From: Charina bottae
Lineage: Eukaryota; Chordata; Lepidosauria; Squamata; Charinaidae
Length of the DNA: 64,000 nt
Assembly (NCBI GenBank): GCA_023362775.1
Contig: JALMGJ010000003.1
Location: 50,396,416-50,460,415, forward strand
Reading direction: 5' to 3'
Part shown: piece after piece, positions 12,490 to 24,170 of the stretch
Layout of the letters: every line of letters begins with the position of its first letter
Position numbering within the stretch: position 1 is the stretch's first letter
Position numbers and translations under genes: made by a program
The notes under the pieces: generated by a model
Told to the model about the DNA's origin: nothing
The model's input: only the letters and a program-made list of their open reading frames with translations
Databases searched by the model: none

Positions 12490-12829
12490 AGAGGGGCGTG
12501 GTGGCTCAGCGGGTAAGATGCCAGGATTGTCGATTGGAAGATCGCAAGTTTGGAGGTTCGAATCCCTAGCCCCGCGTGACGGAGTGAGCTCCTGCACTAG
12601 CCCCAGCTCTTGCCAACCTAGCAATTCGAAAGCATGCAAATGCAAGTAGATGAATAGGTACCACTTCGGTGGGTAGGTAACAGCGTTCTGCATGCGTCAT
12701 GCCGGCCACATGACCGTGGAAGTGTCTTCGGACAATGCTGGCTCTTCGGCTAACCAACGGAGATGAGCACAGGCCCCTAGAGTTGGACACGACTGCACAA
12801 ATGTGTGGGGGGAACCTTTACCTTTACCT
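12490..12829 (+). mobile_element. Sauria-type tRNA SINE, copy 1
   Basis: The tRNA-like head has an A box (GTGGCTCAGCGGGTAAGA) and a B box (GGTTCGAATCC) for RNA polymerase III. The body is CTAGAGTTGGACACGACTG, resembling the Bov-B LINE 3' end, and the tail is CCTTTACCTTTACCT. A 12-bp target duplication ACCAGGAAAGTA flanks it (12478-12489, 12830-12841). Full length, relying on a Bov-B-type LINE for movement. Confidence 0.92.
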
Positions 12830-12841
12830 ACCAGGAAAGTA

Positions 12842-14562
12842 TATTATGTTGTTTTCCTCATAGGAGAGTTTTCATATTATTTTTTATGTGGATTTGCAAC
12901 CACTTCAAGCTGTGGTATGATTTCTATGAAGGAATACAGACAACAGCCCTGAAGAGATTCAGGCCACTGGTTGATCTAAAATAATATTATCCAAGGATAG
13001 TGACTATCTAAGGTTTCTTTCAGTCTTTTTCAGCCCTACCTGGAAATTCCAGACATTAAGCAAGATACTCAGATGCCTTGAAAAGATGTTCTCTGCCTTT
13101 TTTTTCTCCTCAGCTCTGTGGGAGAGGAAAGCTCTTCATAAGTGATGGAAGATGGCCAGCTCTTAGCAAAACAATGTCAGCTTAATTAGGAAGAAAAAGG
13201 TCTTATTGACCTAACTCTCCCTTTCCTTTGGTGACCTTCCCTATGAAGATGCTCCTGCTCTCCATTATGCAGCTGCCTAAACATCTGGATCCATTACCTT
13301 TGGAAAGTTACTGAGTAAGGGTAAAAAAGAGGAATATTGATTTATCTTAATAAAAGATGGGGTGTATTTCCAGACAACTAGAAAAGGCAACAGAAGGGTA
13401 GCAACAGCATCCTGGAAAGGCAACATGACAGAATAACTGAAAACATGCAAAACAAAACAAGTCTGAGTGTGCGCCAGAGGCATCTTTTCTCTAAATTATC
13501 TGAAGACTCTCAATATGAGCTGATTTCAGAGGCGGTGTGTTTTTTCACACCTGATGGTAGCAGTCAGTTTTGTAACTTCTTTATTTTTCAGCTACCACAC
13601 AGGATAATTAAACTTCAGTGACTGGCTGTTGCAGTGTTTACAGCTGACAGATCTTTCATTGATTCTGTTCTGCATCTTCCAAAAACCAAAGGTTGCTGAC
13701 ATGAAGTCTTAAGAAAATACTGATAATGTTTAATGTACTTTTTATTCCTGTATTATCTGGAAGATATATATAAAACATAGCACTAGGCTTCCACTCCATT
13801 TTCTAATTCAGAAAATTCTGGAAAAAAGGAACATTGGATTGGAAATTAGAAGTTAAGAGTCAAAGAAGTTACACTTAAATCTATTTATACATATCATCTA
13901 CTTTTTGTTCAGGATGGAGTAAGAAGTTGGTTAGAAAGCTGAATGTCAAGTTTACTGTTCCATGATATGTCAAGAATTGCATTCAATAAGTAGGAGGGTA
14001 GAAAAAAAGAAGTAGGGCCCAAAGGAAAAACTGGATTGGACTGGTGGAAAACAAATTAAGTATTAATATTTAAATATTAATTTAATATGATCCAAACAGA
14101 TTCAGAAGAAGAGCATGAGCATCTTAGCAGACAGGCTATATACATGACTTGTAGTACTGAATTGCTTATAGTTTATTGTTTATAAACATTTCAGTATATA
14201 CACAATAAAATATTTATTGTAAGTGTATACTGTATATATTTCTTAACAATGATTGAATTGGTTTGTTTTCCAAGAGAAGACTAAAGAGAAGGATTTTCAA
14301 ACAATCTGGCAAATTTCTGGGAACTCAAGCAAATTTCCTTGAGTTATTCTATATGCATCATATCTGTGCAACTTCTTTTTTAACTACACATTATATATTA
14401 TGTTTTAGCATTATCCTGTTAACTTAGTTCACATAGTCTTGTAAAATTAGAAAAGTGGTGAAAGTATTTTTTAATAAAAAGAAGAAGAAGAAGCAAAAAG
14501 AATACATCCATATATTTTTGCCATACATGTAATTGCATTCTGTCATCTGTCAGTCCATTTGC
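12842..14562. other. Non-coding stretch, nothing recognised
   Basis: AT-rich unique-looking DNA with only short chance frames. Confidence 0.45.
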
Positions 14563-14614
14563 CCATCCATCCATCCATCCATCCATCCATCCATCCATCC
14601 ATCCATCCATCCAT
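14563..14614 (+). repeat. (CATC)n microsatellite
   Basis: About 13 uninterrupted CATC/ATCC units. Confidence 0.95.
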
Positions 14615-15596
14615 CTTCCTTGTTTTTCTCAGTCCTGCTGTGTCACTCTAATCAGTGTGATGCCCTATCCAAATTAACAACAGATGCAGTTGCTGTGCCC
14701 ATTATACAGGTCTACTTGCTTATATAGGTCTACTTGATAGGAAGCTGTGATTAGTGGCTAGGTGGCAGCATCTAACCAAACTTTCCTGATCATGAAAACT
14801 TAAGCAGCTCAGAACAGGTGAATGCTTGAATGGGAGATCACCATGAAATCCCATGACTAAAAAGTTGAAGAAACATCCTGGAAGATGGCAGGTGATATAT
14901 TGCGGTACAGTTGCCAAGAAAACTAATGACCAAGAATTGAGCTCAACTTCAAGATCTCTTATACTTCAGATATGACATCAATGCACCTATATTTTGGCAA
15001 ACAAGAGATTTGGAGTATTTGCAGTTCTCTGTTATGTCATGGAAAATTCAGAAGTGCAGAGCACAACACTGAGGAGAAAGAACCACGCTTATTGCAATGA
15101 TCATTGGGTCCCAACCCTGAACAATGGGAAAGCAAAGATTTTTATAGAAGCTGAGGGCTTCAGGGAGGGAAATCCTAGGAATTTGATTTATTGGCCACTT
15201 TGGGGGAAGCTATGCAGGTCCTTGTCGGTGTACCTGGGGTTATGTCTATTATTAGGCAAAACAGCCCTTTCAGGAGATGGAATGTTTCCCTGATTAAGGA
15301 TGGCATGTTTGGGTTTCTCACCTGGCTATGTTGCAGTTCCCTTGTTAAAGATGCCCTTGGACAGTGCTGTGAGCAGGTGAGTGAGGTTTCTATTCTTTGC
15401 TTCAGATGGGACTGCAGGGACTTTGTCCAGGGAGAGTCAATATGGGTCTGATAGGATTAGGCAAAAAGAGGGGCTGGGTTTGATCCTGGTCACATCCAAA
15501 AGACAGGGAAGAAGAGGATGCAGCCTCCATTTTGTTTGTTATATCTATTTTTTTCCACCACAGTCTACTCTTGATGGGAACTTCCATATTGCCTTT
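14615..15596. other. Non-coding stretch; possible unrecognised repeat
   Basis: Mixed composition with somewhat higher GC near 15150-15500. Short overlapping frames lack domains. A decayed LTR is conceivable, but no terminal repeats were seen. Confidence 0.35.
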
Positions 15597-15604
15597 GTCT
15601 AATT

Positions 15605-15739
15605 CAGTGTTTCTCAACCTTGGCAACTTTAAGATGTGTAGACTTCAACTCCCAGAATTCCTCAGCTAGCATGGCTGGCTGGGGAATTCTGGGAGTTGAA
15701 GTCTACGCATCTTAAAGTTGCCAAGGTTGAGAAACACTG
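15605..15739. mobile_element. Palindromic hAT-type MITE, family 3, copy 1
   Basis: Nearly perfect inverted repeat: CAGTGTTTCTCAACCTTGGC ... ACTCCCAGAATTCC at one side and its reverse complement at the other, ending GAGAAACACTG. Flanks GTCTAATT (15597-15604) and GTCTAATC (15740-15747) match at 7 of 8 positions, a hAT-size duplication. The transcript would form one long hairpin. Confidence 0.85.
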
Positions 15740-15747
15740 GTCTAATC

Positions 15748-16678
15748 TGTAAATTGCTTTCATTTAAAAGTTTCCAACATATTTAATCCACTTAAAAATA
15801 AAAACTAATTATTTTGAAAAAGCAGGGGATGCAGCTTTTACTGACATGGAAGCAAAATGTAGAATGCATGGCATATCGCTAATAATGTTTTAGACATACT
15901 ATACATATTGTACATTTCTTTAGACTTCATTTCTACCCTCTTGTTGCCATGGTACCACAAACACTTTTGATTCACAAATCATTGCTTCCTATATAAAATA
16001 ATCATGGTGACAAATGGTGAAAAATTAGTTAAGCCTTTAAGAAGTATAAAAAAAGAAAGCACAGAAAAATGTAAAAATAGGAAAGAAAAACAACAGAATA
16101 TAATTAGCTACAGAATTTGACTGGAATTCTGAACTTTTAAGATGAAGGTTCTTTAAAATGTGGCAGGCATAGTTTGGTTCTTATTAAAATGATTTCCTAC
16201 TTATCTGGATGGAATTCTAATAGCTGTGAAAGTTCAATAACAAGAAAAAGCTTTTGTACTGACCAGCCAGATTAATGCTAAATTCTTTCTTCATCTCTTC
16301 TTTCCTATGGTAGATGCCTACCGATCTAGCTCTTCACTGGCAAGAAAAAGACTTTTCAGGAGAACACCAGTAGTCTTAATTTAATCTTGATGCAATATAA
16401 AAATTGGGATGGTCCACTCATAGATTTTGTGATTTGTGGGATGAATGAAGGAGGAAGGGAACAAAAGGGCACAAAAAGGAATCCTTACTTGAAACGATTA
16501 TTTGCTGATGCTCCTTATCTAGTGCCCATGAGCAACGATGCTCCAAGATTAGTACAGCTGGGACTGACTTATCCCCACTGCAATACCAGTGGTAGCTATT
16601 TAAAAGGTGGAAAAGGCTGCAGTGGAATCAAGTGTCAAGGAGAGTGGACAAGGATAGGTTCTCAGGACAATGTCTATG
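15748..16678. other. Non-coding stretch, nothing recognised
   Basis: AT-rich. The frame 16387-16692 (101 codons) has no recognisable domain. Confidence 0.45.
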
Positions 16679-16763
16679 CAGGGCGGCGGTGACACGCCAT
16701 CAGCACCTCCGGGTTTTGTCGCAACACACTAATGTGTCGCGACACACAGTTTGGAAAGCTATG
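16679..16763. mobile_element. hAT-type MITE, family 1, truncated copy
   Basis: Only the right part is typical: GTCGCGACACACAGTTTGGAAAGCTATG. The left end reads CAGGGCGGCGG and lacks the CTTTCCAAA portion, and no 8-bp duplication is visible. It is an internally deleted or truncated relative of the copies at 2.85, 6.85, 7.16 and 31.5 kb. Confidence 0.6.
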
Positions 16764-16789
16764 CTGTATACAATGCCAGCTACTTGGTT

Positions 16790-17110
16790 GTGATGTTCAG
16801 TGTATGCTGTTCCTACCTGCATCTTACACCCTGCCACTATGTGTTAGACTGTCTCTGAGGCCTCTCTGCACAGTCTGCACCTCGGGTCCTGTCTAGTGTG
16901 GTAGACCCCTGCTTCTATGGAGCTGGTGCTTAGTGCCTGTGCTTCTGCTGCTATGATCAGTGCCTCAGTGCTGTCTTTTAGTCCAGCCCTTTCCAGCCAC
17001 TGGTAGGATTTCCCAATGTCAGCCACCTCAGCTATCTGTCGATGGTACATCCCATGCAGGGTCTTGTCTTCCCATGGCTTGACCTTCCTTCAACGTCTGC
17101 TGCTGCCTCA
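16790..17110 (-). pseudogene. LINE reverse-transcriptase-protein fragment, R2/R4-like
   Basis: The minus strand encodes MYHRQIAEVADIGKSY, then STSSIEAGVYHTRQDPRCRL, then C.EASETV, followed after a stop by remains of HIVAGC. The YHTRQDPRCRLC cysteine pattern is typical of the C-terminal part of polyproteins in site-specific-type LINEs (R2/R4 group) common in vertebrates. The exact clade is from memory and uncertain. Only about 100 codons survive, with no catalytic domain. Confidence 0.55.
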
Positions 17111-17186
17111 GTCATTCTCTCAGCAGCTCATCTTTGTGTGCCATCTTACTGATATACTCCTGGATGCTCTGGGTTTCATTCATCTT

Positions 17187-17749
17187 GCCAAGGGCAAGAT
17201 GGATGGATGATATTCTGGAGGTGACGGACTCGACCTTGGGGGAGCTGGAGGTGGTGACGACTGACAGGAATAGCCTGACCATACATCCCGTTTTGAACGG
17301 GACAGTCCCGTTTCTTCCCCTTTTCTCAACCGTCCCCTTATTTTAACATAAATGCCGGTTTTGTCCCATTTTTCAGGAACAGGTGGAGGCGGAGTAGCCG
17401 ACTGGAGGGAACCCATAGGGGGAATCGCCCCCACCCACCAGTGCATGGCAAAGGAGGTGGGAGAGGCGGGCCCAGCACTGCGACAGGCGGAGGCGATTCC
17501 ACTTCCGGGTTCCCTCCAATCAGCTGCTCTGCCCCCGCCCATCGCGCTGCCCGCCCCGCCCCTCCCATGTGCTGATAGGCAGAGGTGATCCCCCCCGGGC
17601 CCCCTCCAACCAGCCACTCCGCCCCTGCCCATTCCTCTTGTCCCATTTTTGTCTCAAGGAAATATGGTCAGTCTAGACAGGAAGCTCTGGCATGGGCTGG
17701 TCCATGAAGTCACGAAGAGTCGGAAGCGACTGAACGAATAAACAACAAA
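17187..17749 (+). mobile_element. Bov-B (RTE) LINE 3' end, split by a MITE
   Basis: It begins GGGCAAGATGGATGGATGAT and ends CATGAAGTCACGAAGAGTCG ... AATAAACAACAA, the standard Bov-B 3' terminus. The copy at 59.1-59.4 kb has the same sequence without interruption. Between ACTGACAGGAA and GCTCTGG a 405-bp hAT MITE has inserted and duplicated GACAGGAA. Confidence 0.88.
17271..17675. mobile_element. hAT-type MITE, family 2, copy 1
   Basis: Ends TAGCCTGACCATA and TATGGTCAGTCTA are inverted repeats. An exact 8-bp duplication GACAGGAA lies at 17263-17270 and 17676-17683. Near each end the sequence carries TCCCGTTTT/GGGACAG-type motifs shared with the copies at 32.55 and 33.86 kb. The interior is GC-rich. 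Confidence 0.9.
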
Positions 17750-18535
17750 TTGACCAGAGACTCTGAGTTCCCCATTCAAGTTGACTGGATCACATCTTTT
17801 AATTAATTGACAATATGGGTATATTTGAAATATCTATTCCAAAACTTTCAAATACAGAATTTTAGCATTTTTAAAATATTTAATATTTGTCATCTTTACA
17901 AAAATGCTAAATCCCTGTCCCTGATACATTTATTCAATCACTAGGAATGTGAAATGTGAAAGGAGAAAAAAAATAAAGTACACAAAGGAAGAATCAGTTG
18001 AATGCATTTATTTTTATAAATAAATCTTGGCAACATTTTCATATTTTTCTCACCAGGGGAGTGATATTTAAAGTCAAGATGCCAAGAGCTAAAGGTGCAC
18101 ATTATCTTGTGTATTTCTAACTTGTACATCAGGTGATCTAATATCTCATTATTTTCTCTTTTTTTGGCAGCTTTTCAAGTCAATGAATAGGAAAAGGATA
18201 AATTGTTCTTGAACTGTCTCACAAGAACATTTTCTGTGCTCTAGGATATTGTTTGGTCTCTCCATTACAGGTCGCCCCAGCATATGCTGAGAAGAGAGAG
18301 CCAGTTAAATTTGCTTCTTGTGGTGTCAGATAGTGCAGGAATGTAAAAGTACAATTTGGTAGAAACATGGAATTGAGAGTTAACATCACATGCAATTATT
18401 TCCACAGGCATATGGTTGCCTTGGTCTTGTATGGCTAAACCATGGTGTACTTTCCTCCTGGGATTACGTAGTCCAGGCTAGTGTTTGTCTCACACTTTCC
18501 ATGAGTTCAATAATTATATTTATTATTTTACTTAA
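17750..18535. other. Non-coding stretch, nothing recognised
   Basis: AT-rich with short chance frames. It ends in a near-tandem TATTATTTTACTTAATAA repeat at the junction with the following L1. Confidence 0.45.
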
Positions 18536-18554
18536 TAAATTATTATTTTACTTA

Positions 18555-19289
18555 ATAACTGCGGCCAGAACCATCTTCGCAAAACATTGGAAAGAGGACT
18601 TCATACCTACAATCGATGAATGGTTGATAAAAACGATGGATTTAGCACAGATGGCTAAATTAACGGATTTGTTAAATGATAAGAATATGGATGAATTTAA
18701 TTTATGTTGGAGCCCTTTCTATAAATTTATAGAAAAAACTCAAAAAATACAATTGGGAAATTAATGTAAATAATAATTGTTTTTATAAATAATTAATTAT
18801 GTTAAAGATTATTTCTAAATAGTTGTAGAAAATGATGGTGGGAAAGTAGGAAGTCCTGTTCGTTAGTTGTTTTTTGTTTTTTGTTTTCTTGGGGGGGTAG
18901 AATGAAGAATAGGTGAACATTAGGGGAGAGTAAAGGGGGATCAGGGGGATTAGGAAGTAGAGAAGGTAAGAGTAAGTAGAGGAGTAGGAGAAGACAGTAG
19001 AGGGTATAAGAAGGTTAAAGGAGAGGAGATTTAGACAGGGTTTGTGTGTATAAGAGGAAGTATGTTTAAAGTAAGAGTTTGAGAAGGTTAAAGAGAGTAA
19101 GAAAATCTAAGTATGAGAGGTGAAACGAAAGGTGGTTGTGAAAGAGGGTTGAAGTTGTATTTAATTTTATAATGTAATTTAAAGGTTGTCTTTTATGTAA
19201 TGTATTGTTTTGTTATGTTAGTTATTGTTTTTTTTCTATGTATTATTATTTTGTAAAAGAATAAAGATAATTAATTTAATTAAAAAATC

Positions 19290-19320
<31 letters not shown>
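18555..19320 (+). mobile_element. L1 LINE, 5'-truncated 3' end
   Basis: The plus strand encodes the last ~70 codons of L1 ORF2: AARTIFAKHWKEDFIPTIDE, then WLIKTMDLAQMAKLTDLL, ending at the stop near 18762. A G/A-rich 3' untranslated region follows and ends in AATTAAAAAATC and (TAA)n at 19290-19320. It parallels the minus-strand L1 at 34.5-37.4 kb (TAARLLYAQFWKT ... WMLKLMDMAENDKLTCLL). Confidence 0.85.
19290..19320 (+). repeat. (TAA)n microsatellite tail
   Basis: About ten TAA units directly follow the L1 3' end, so this is probably its expanded tail. Confidence 0.9.
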
Positions 19321-19321
<1 letters not shown>

Positions 19322-19849
19322 TTTATAAAGGGTTTAACTACCTTCCCTGCTGTCAGTGTCTGTGCCCTCTATGATGATTCCATGTTGACTGAGTTGCTTG
19401 CAAAGGATTTGCTATGCTACTCTTCTATAACATATAGTCTTGTGGCAGCTATAATTTAAGAAAGATTAACATGACATAAATCACCAAATTAAAGGATTAG
19501 ACTTCTGAACCCATAACATGCTCTCATGTTTTATACACACGTGTGCTCAGATACACACATACACATATATACATGAAGTGAAAATTCTCCCCATTTCCAT
19601 TCTTCACATTATCAGCAAGGTAGTTAGTGACAGTAATTATTAGTAATTAATTCAACATGGTAAAAATAGTATTGTAGTGTTACAAGGCTATAATAATCTA
19701 ATGCTAAAATTCTAATTGAAAATATCCTTAAAACTTATTTTGGTGTGTGTTTACACCTGTATAGCATCCCTGTTTAAGTAGCATGCATATGTCATTTTTA
19801 ATTTAAAATTTTAATTTAATTTAATTTAATTTAAAATTTTAATTTAAAA
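19321..19849. other. Non-coding stretch with AATTT-rich repeat
   Basis: AT-rich DNA. 19800-19848 is a short (AATTT)n-like low-complexity repeat directly before a SINE. Confidence 0.5.
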
Positions 19850-20187
19850 GGGTGTGGTGGCTCAGCAGGTAAGACGCCAGGCTTGTCGATCGGAAGATCG
19901 CAAGTTCGGAGGTTCGAATCCCTAGCCCCGTGTGACGGAGTGAGCTCCCGCACTCGCCCCAGCTCTTGCCAGCCTAGCAATTTGAAAGTATGCAAATGCA
20001 AGTAGATTAATAGGTACCACTTCGGTGGGATGGTAACAGTGTTCCTCGTGCGTCATGCCGGCCACATGACCACGGAAGCATCTTCGGACAGCGCTGGCTC
20101 TTCGGCTAACAAACGGAGATGAGCACTGGCCCCTAGAGTCGGACACGACTGCACAAATGTGCGGGGGAGACCTTTACCTTTTACCTA
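19850..20187 (+). mobile_element. Sauria-type tRNA SINE, copy 2
   Basis: Full-length copy with A box (GTGGCTCAGCAGGTAAGA), B box (GGTTCGAATCC), GAGTCGGACACGACTG and a CCTTTACCTTTTACCT tail. ATATGTCATTTT occurs right after it and again about 50 bp before it, so the target duplication probably lies outside an expanded AATTT repeat. Confidence 0.9.
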
Positions 20188-20199
20188 TATGTCATTTTA

Positions 20200-21434
20200 T
20201 TATTTTTTTTAAAAGGTTGACTGAAGTATTATTATATGTGATAAAATGGCACTCAACACAAAGGAATATAAATTGAACCATGTTATGCCAGATATCTGAA
20301 TAACCATTAATCATTTCAAAATCATGATCCTTAAAAAAGATGAACACTAGTAATGTGTCCATCTCCTATGGTTTGGAGGAAGTTAAAGAATTGACCATGT
20401 ATTGCTATACTGCAATTTTTATAGAATTCTCTCATTTCACTTCTTTGGTGACAGTATCTAAGATGAACCAACCAGTATTATGTAAAGCTCCTACTTTTTG
20501 TTTCCAGCTCTAGCATTACTGGTACTGTTCATTGCTGCAGTTAAAACATGTCATCAAATGTTGTATCCTTGGTTACTTCATTGTGATATGATTTCATGTT
20601 TCATGTTTATTATTTCATTGTAATAATAAAGCAGGTTGTCATCCAGAACATCTCAGAGCAGGGTGGCTGGGGCTTTGATTGCACAGTTGTGGCTATCATT
20701 ATGATGACTTTTCTGACCCTCCTAAGAACACCCTGTCTGTTACCTAAATATAAGTGAAATTTCCTTTGAGTCAAATTTAACTCTGACATCTTACATGAAT
20801 ATATTTGTGCAGTTCTCTTGGCATGACACAGAATTGGGGTGTATCTAATTGTTGTTGTTAACTCTCCAGGTATATAGCTTTGCAGACCAAGAGATAAATA
20901 ATATGCAGATGAATAAGATGCTAGGTGGGAAGCAAACCTCTCTTTTTGATGCCTTTTTTCTATGTATCTCATCACTTTTTCTGAAACTCTGGATCCATGA
21001 GTATAGAGTGACAGTTGCTGGCTTCTTAGGTCTCATTAGAGATAAGTTAGGAAGTACTAATAATATACTCTTCAGAGCTAAGCTTCCCACTTAATAATAT
21101 GCCACCAAACTACTTCTATGGCAGGCTGATTAAAGCTGATGTTTTGTGACTGAAGAGCTGTTCAGTCTATTTTAGTGGTGCTAATAGATTTGATTTAAAA
21201 TATGTGGCCATGAAGCCCTTCATATTCATTGGCAGTCACATTATGCAGGTATGATAAGATCTGAATATCATAAGTATATTGTTATTATATTCACCCCTGG
21301 GTCACACAGGTTTTGGACCTAGCTAATCAAGGCTGCTGACAACAGCAATGAGAATGATATATTTTCTTCATACTGTACCTTTGGTCTACCTTTAATTTTG
21401 AATAAAATAGTTAAAATGGAAGTGGAGAGCTAAC
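20200..21434. other. Non-coding stretch, nothing recognised
   Basis: AT-rich. Opposed frames at 20.6-21.1 kb overlap on both strands without domains. Confidence 0.45.
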
Positions 21435-21571
21435 CAGTGTTTCTCAACATTGGGAACTTTAAGATGTGTGGATTTCAACTCCCAGAATTCCTCAGCCAGC
21501 CATGACTCCCAGCCAGAATTCTGGGAGTTGAAGTCCACACATCTTAAAATTCCCAAGGTTGAGAAACACTG
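21435..21571. mobile_element. Palindromic hAT-type MITE, family 3, copy 2
   Basis: CAGTGTTTCTCAACATTGGG ... ACTCCCAGAATTCC is followed by its reverse complement, ending GAGAAACACTG. It is the same family as the copies at 15.6 and 28.3 kb. Flanks do not show a matching 8-bp duplication, so it is older or the flanks have changed. Confidence 0.8.
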
Positions 21572-22220
21572 CCATAGACAATTAGTCTGAGTATAGCTCT
21601 TGGAAGGAGATTCTATCATATGCCAGAGAAATGGTGTAAATTAAAGATCATTTACTCATTTTATTTGGTTCTACCAAATGAAAAGTGAACTCTGTTCCTG
21701 TTTTTCTGTTAATGGAACTACTTCAATCAGTGAAACTGGGAGAAGTTAATATTTTCTATCTCAGACAGCTCCCCACATGGCTCCATGTCCAGAGGGTGTC
21801 AGGTCTCCCCATTTAGATATTAGGTACTATGAAGGGTTGTGTGTGTGTTGAGGGTGGGGGAGAATGAAAATGGAGATTTGATGGATTTCCCTCCATAACC
21901 TGTAAAACTTTCACTCCAAATCCTGAAAAAACATTTTCATAAAATGTACTGTAATATTTCTCATAATCATTTGCTTTTGACAGATGAGTCAAAATTCAGT
22001 TTTAAAAAAGATACATACATATTAAAAACTTATTTATTTTATTTTTCTCTCTCTCTTCTCTTTTTTTTTCTTCCTGCCCCTTTTCTTTCGTACAATGTTT
22101 GATAAAACAATAACAACTCCTAAGACACAGACATGGACTGGCTTTAGCTTGATCCACATATCTCTAAATTTAACTATATAATACTTTATGGACATATATT
22201 TTGTGATAAAGCACGAAGTA
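21572..22220. other. Non-coding stretch, nothing recognised
   Basis: AT-rich with a pyrimidine-rich tract near 22040-22085. Confidence 0.5.
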
Positions 22221-22228
22221 GCCATAGG

Positions 22229-22791
22229 TAGAGTTACCAGATATCAGAACAGGCAAAGGAGGACACAGACAATTAGAAAGGAGGACAAAGGAGGGGGAAA
22301 GGAGGACACACTCTTTAACTTTCTTGGCATCCATTACAAAAATTACAGTGGAAAACTTCTAAATAAATAAATACATACATACATACATACATACATACAT
22401 ACATACATACTTAGGCCTATATATGAAATTACTTTTTCCAGCATCAGAAAGACTGCTTTTTCAATAGCAGGAATGTGCTAGAGCCCATTAGAAGGCAAAA
22501 GCCTTCAGTGTGTAACTGATTAAGGTCTTATCAATTTCAAGCAGCAGAGCAAGGGGGCAGGAGGGTACTAATCAACTAATTAAGGTCACAGAGTGGAGCT
22601 TGGTAACTTGTGGTTAGCACTTACTAGGGGAGTCCTGCATGGTGGAGAAAAGCTGCTCAGGAAGAGATAGCTCATTAAGATACTCAAAATGCCAGATAAT
22701 ATTTGATTTTTAAGGCTATGCCTGATGGATGGAGGACATGAGGACAAAAAGAAGGACATGTCCTCCTTTTGCTGGATGACTGGTAAACCTA
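22229..22791. mobile_element. hAT-type non-autonomous transposon, family 4
   Basis: Ends TAGAGTTACCAG and CTGGTAAACCTA are imperfect inverted repeats. An exact 8-bp duplication GCCATAGG lies at 22221-22228 and 22792-22799. Just inside the ends are GGAGGACA-type repeats at the left and the complementary TGTCCTCC at the right. The interior carries a (CATA)n microsatellite at 22372-22410 and no coding frame. Confidence 0.85.
22372..22410 (+). repeat. (CATA)n microsatellite
   Basis: About ten CATA units inside the family 4 transposon. Confidence 0.95.
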
Positions 22792-22799
22792 GCCATAGG

Positions 22800-24155
22800 G
22801 CTCTTCCTCACTTGCCCTTAACCATAACACATCCATGCCCCATAACCACTTTTTTCCTGCCATGTCTTTTGCTCTTCTCTTATCTGCAGCCCACACCTGA
22901 GGCCACTTCAAGTTGTCTTTCACTGTTCCAGTTTTCAAGAAGGGTTTTCCCTCTTCTCACATTACAATGTTTGTTGTCAATTTGTTTTGCCACACTTCAC
23001 TGACCATTGGTGGCTGACATGTTCAGGGCCTATGATCTGTCCAACTCTTGTTTGCTATTTTCATCTGCTGTGGGCACACCGCCCTCCTTGACCATTTTGG
23101 CGTAGGTTGCAGGAGAGACCAGACACCTGCCTTCCCTGTGCAATGCCTGACTGGAGCTTTCCTTAGGTTTAGTCATGCGGTACGCAGGGCCCTCATAAAC
23201 ATGGGTTTAGCACTGTTTTTGAAATATTGCTATACTTTTTTAAAAAAATAACACATATTTAGTACTCTTTTGACAGACTGGCAGTCTTGTACTGCAAAGG
23301 TGGTCAATTTAAACTGGGGAAGAGCTGGGTTCTGCCAGCTGTGCATTGCTAGTTCTGTCACTGTTAGGGGTGTTACAGGTTTTTTTTACTGCTTCTGCTG
23401 AGAAACAGTTTCAGATGGAAAGCACTTTAAGTCAGCCATCTGGAAAAGCCCATAATATATTCCCTTTTCTATATAGTTGGTTAAATGTTAGAATAATAAA
23501 TCAGACACATGAAAGAAAATAAAGAACTTGACTGGGAAGTGAGTTTAGTTGCTTTTCTACAAGCAGAGAAGGAACATTGTCCATGTAACTCTGAATTCCA
23601 TACATTGACTGGCAGCATCCTTCTGAGTTCCCAACACAAATTTTTCCTAGCTGTATCTGGAAATATTAGGGAATATTTTTGCATCACTGTTTCTTTTGTA
23701 TTAAATTTGTGCTATGAATGCACATATTGTATAGTAAAGCTCCTCTCCAAGATTAATAGTCAAATATACATCATAGGATATTTTTATGTAAGTCACATTT
23801 ATGGTTGAAAAGATCAATAGGGGAAAGTGTGAAGAGCATGTGACTTTCACCCATGTAGCTTTCAGATTAAGAATTTTACCCAGTGTTAAGGAATCACACT
23901 GCTACATGTGCCATTGGATTTCCTATTGTACTCACCTACTTTCTTCACTTCTCATGTTCCTCAAATCTGCTATGGAATGTTCCCCAATGTTCTAGAGCAG
24001 ATCTGGAAGTGCAATTTATCTTAAGGACTAGATGGCTACCTTTATTTTTGAGAAAATCGTAAGAATCCAGAAAAGCCACTCAATTACAATTCAGCATTGC
24101 CAATGCTTCTTTCAAACTCTCATGTTGTGTTAAGATACTGAAGTCCAACAGTATT
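22800..24155. other. Non-coding stretch, nothing recognised
   Basis: Unique-looking DNA with short frames (up to 99 codons) that lack domains. Confidence 0.45.
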
Positions 24156-24170
24156 GAGAGTAAGAATTTC

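Noticed and set aside
12490..12830. tRNA gene suggested by A and B boxes
   Set aside because: The head continues into a SINE body and tail with a target duplication, and the anticodon stem is not tRNA-like.
14563..14614. Short tandem array considered as a CRISPR-like repeat
   Set aside because: It is a simple tetranucleotide microsatellite without spacers, in vertebrate DNA.
17180..17646. Frames of 102-150 codons rich in Pro, Gly and Ala
   Set aside because: They run through the GC-rich interior of a family 2 MITE within a Bov-B end.
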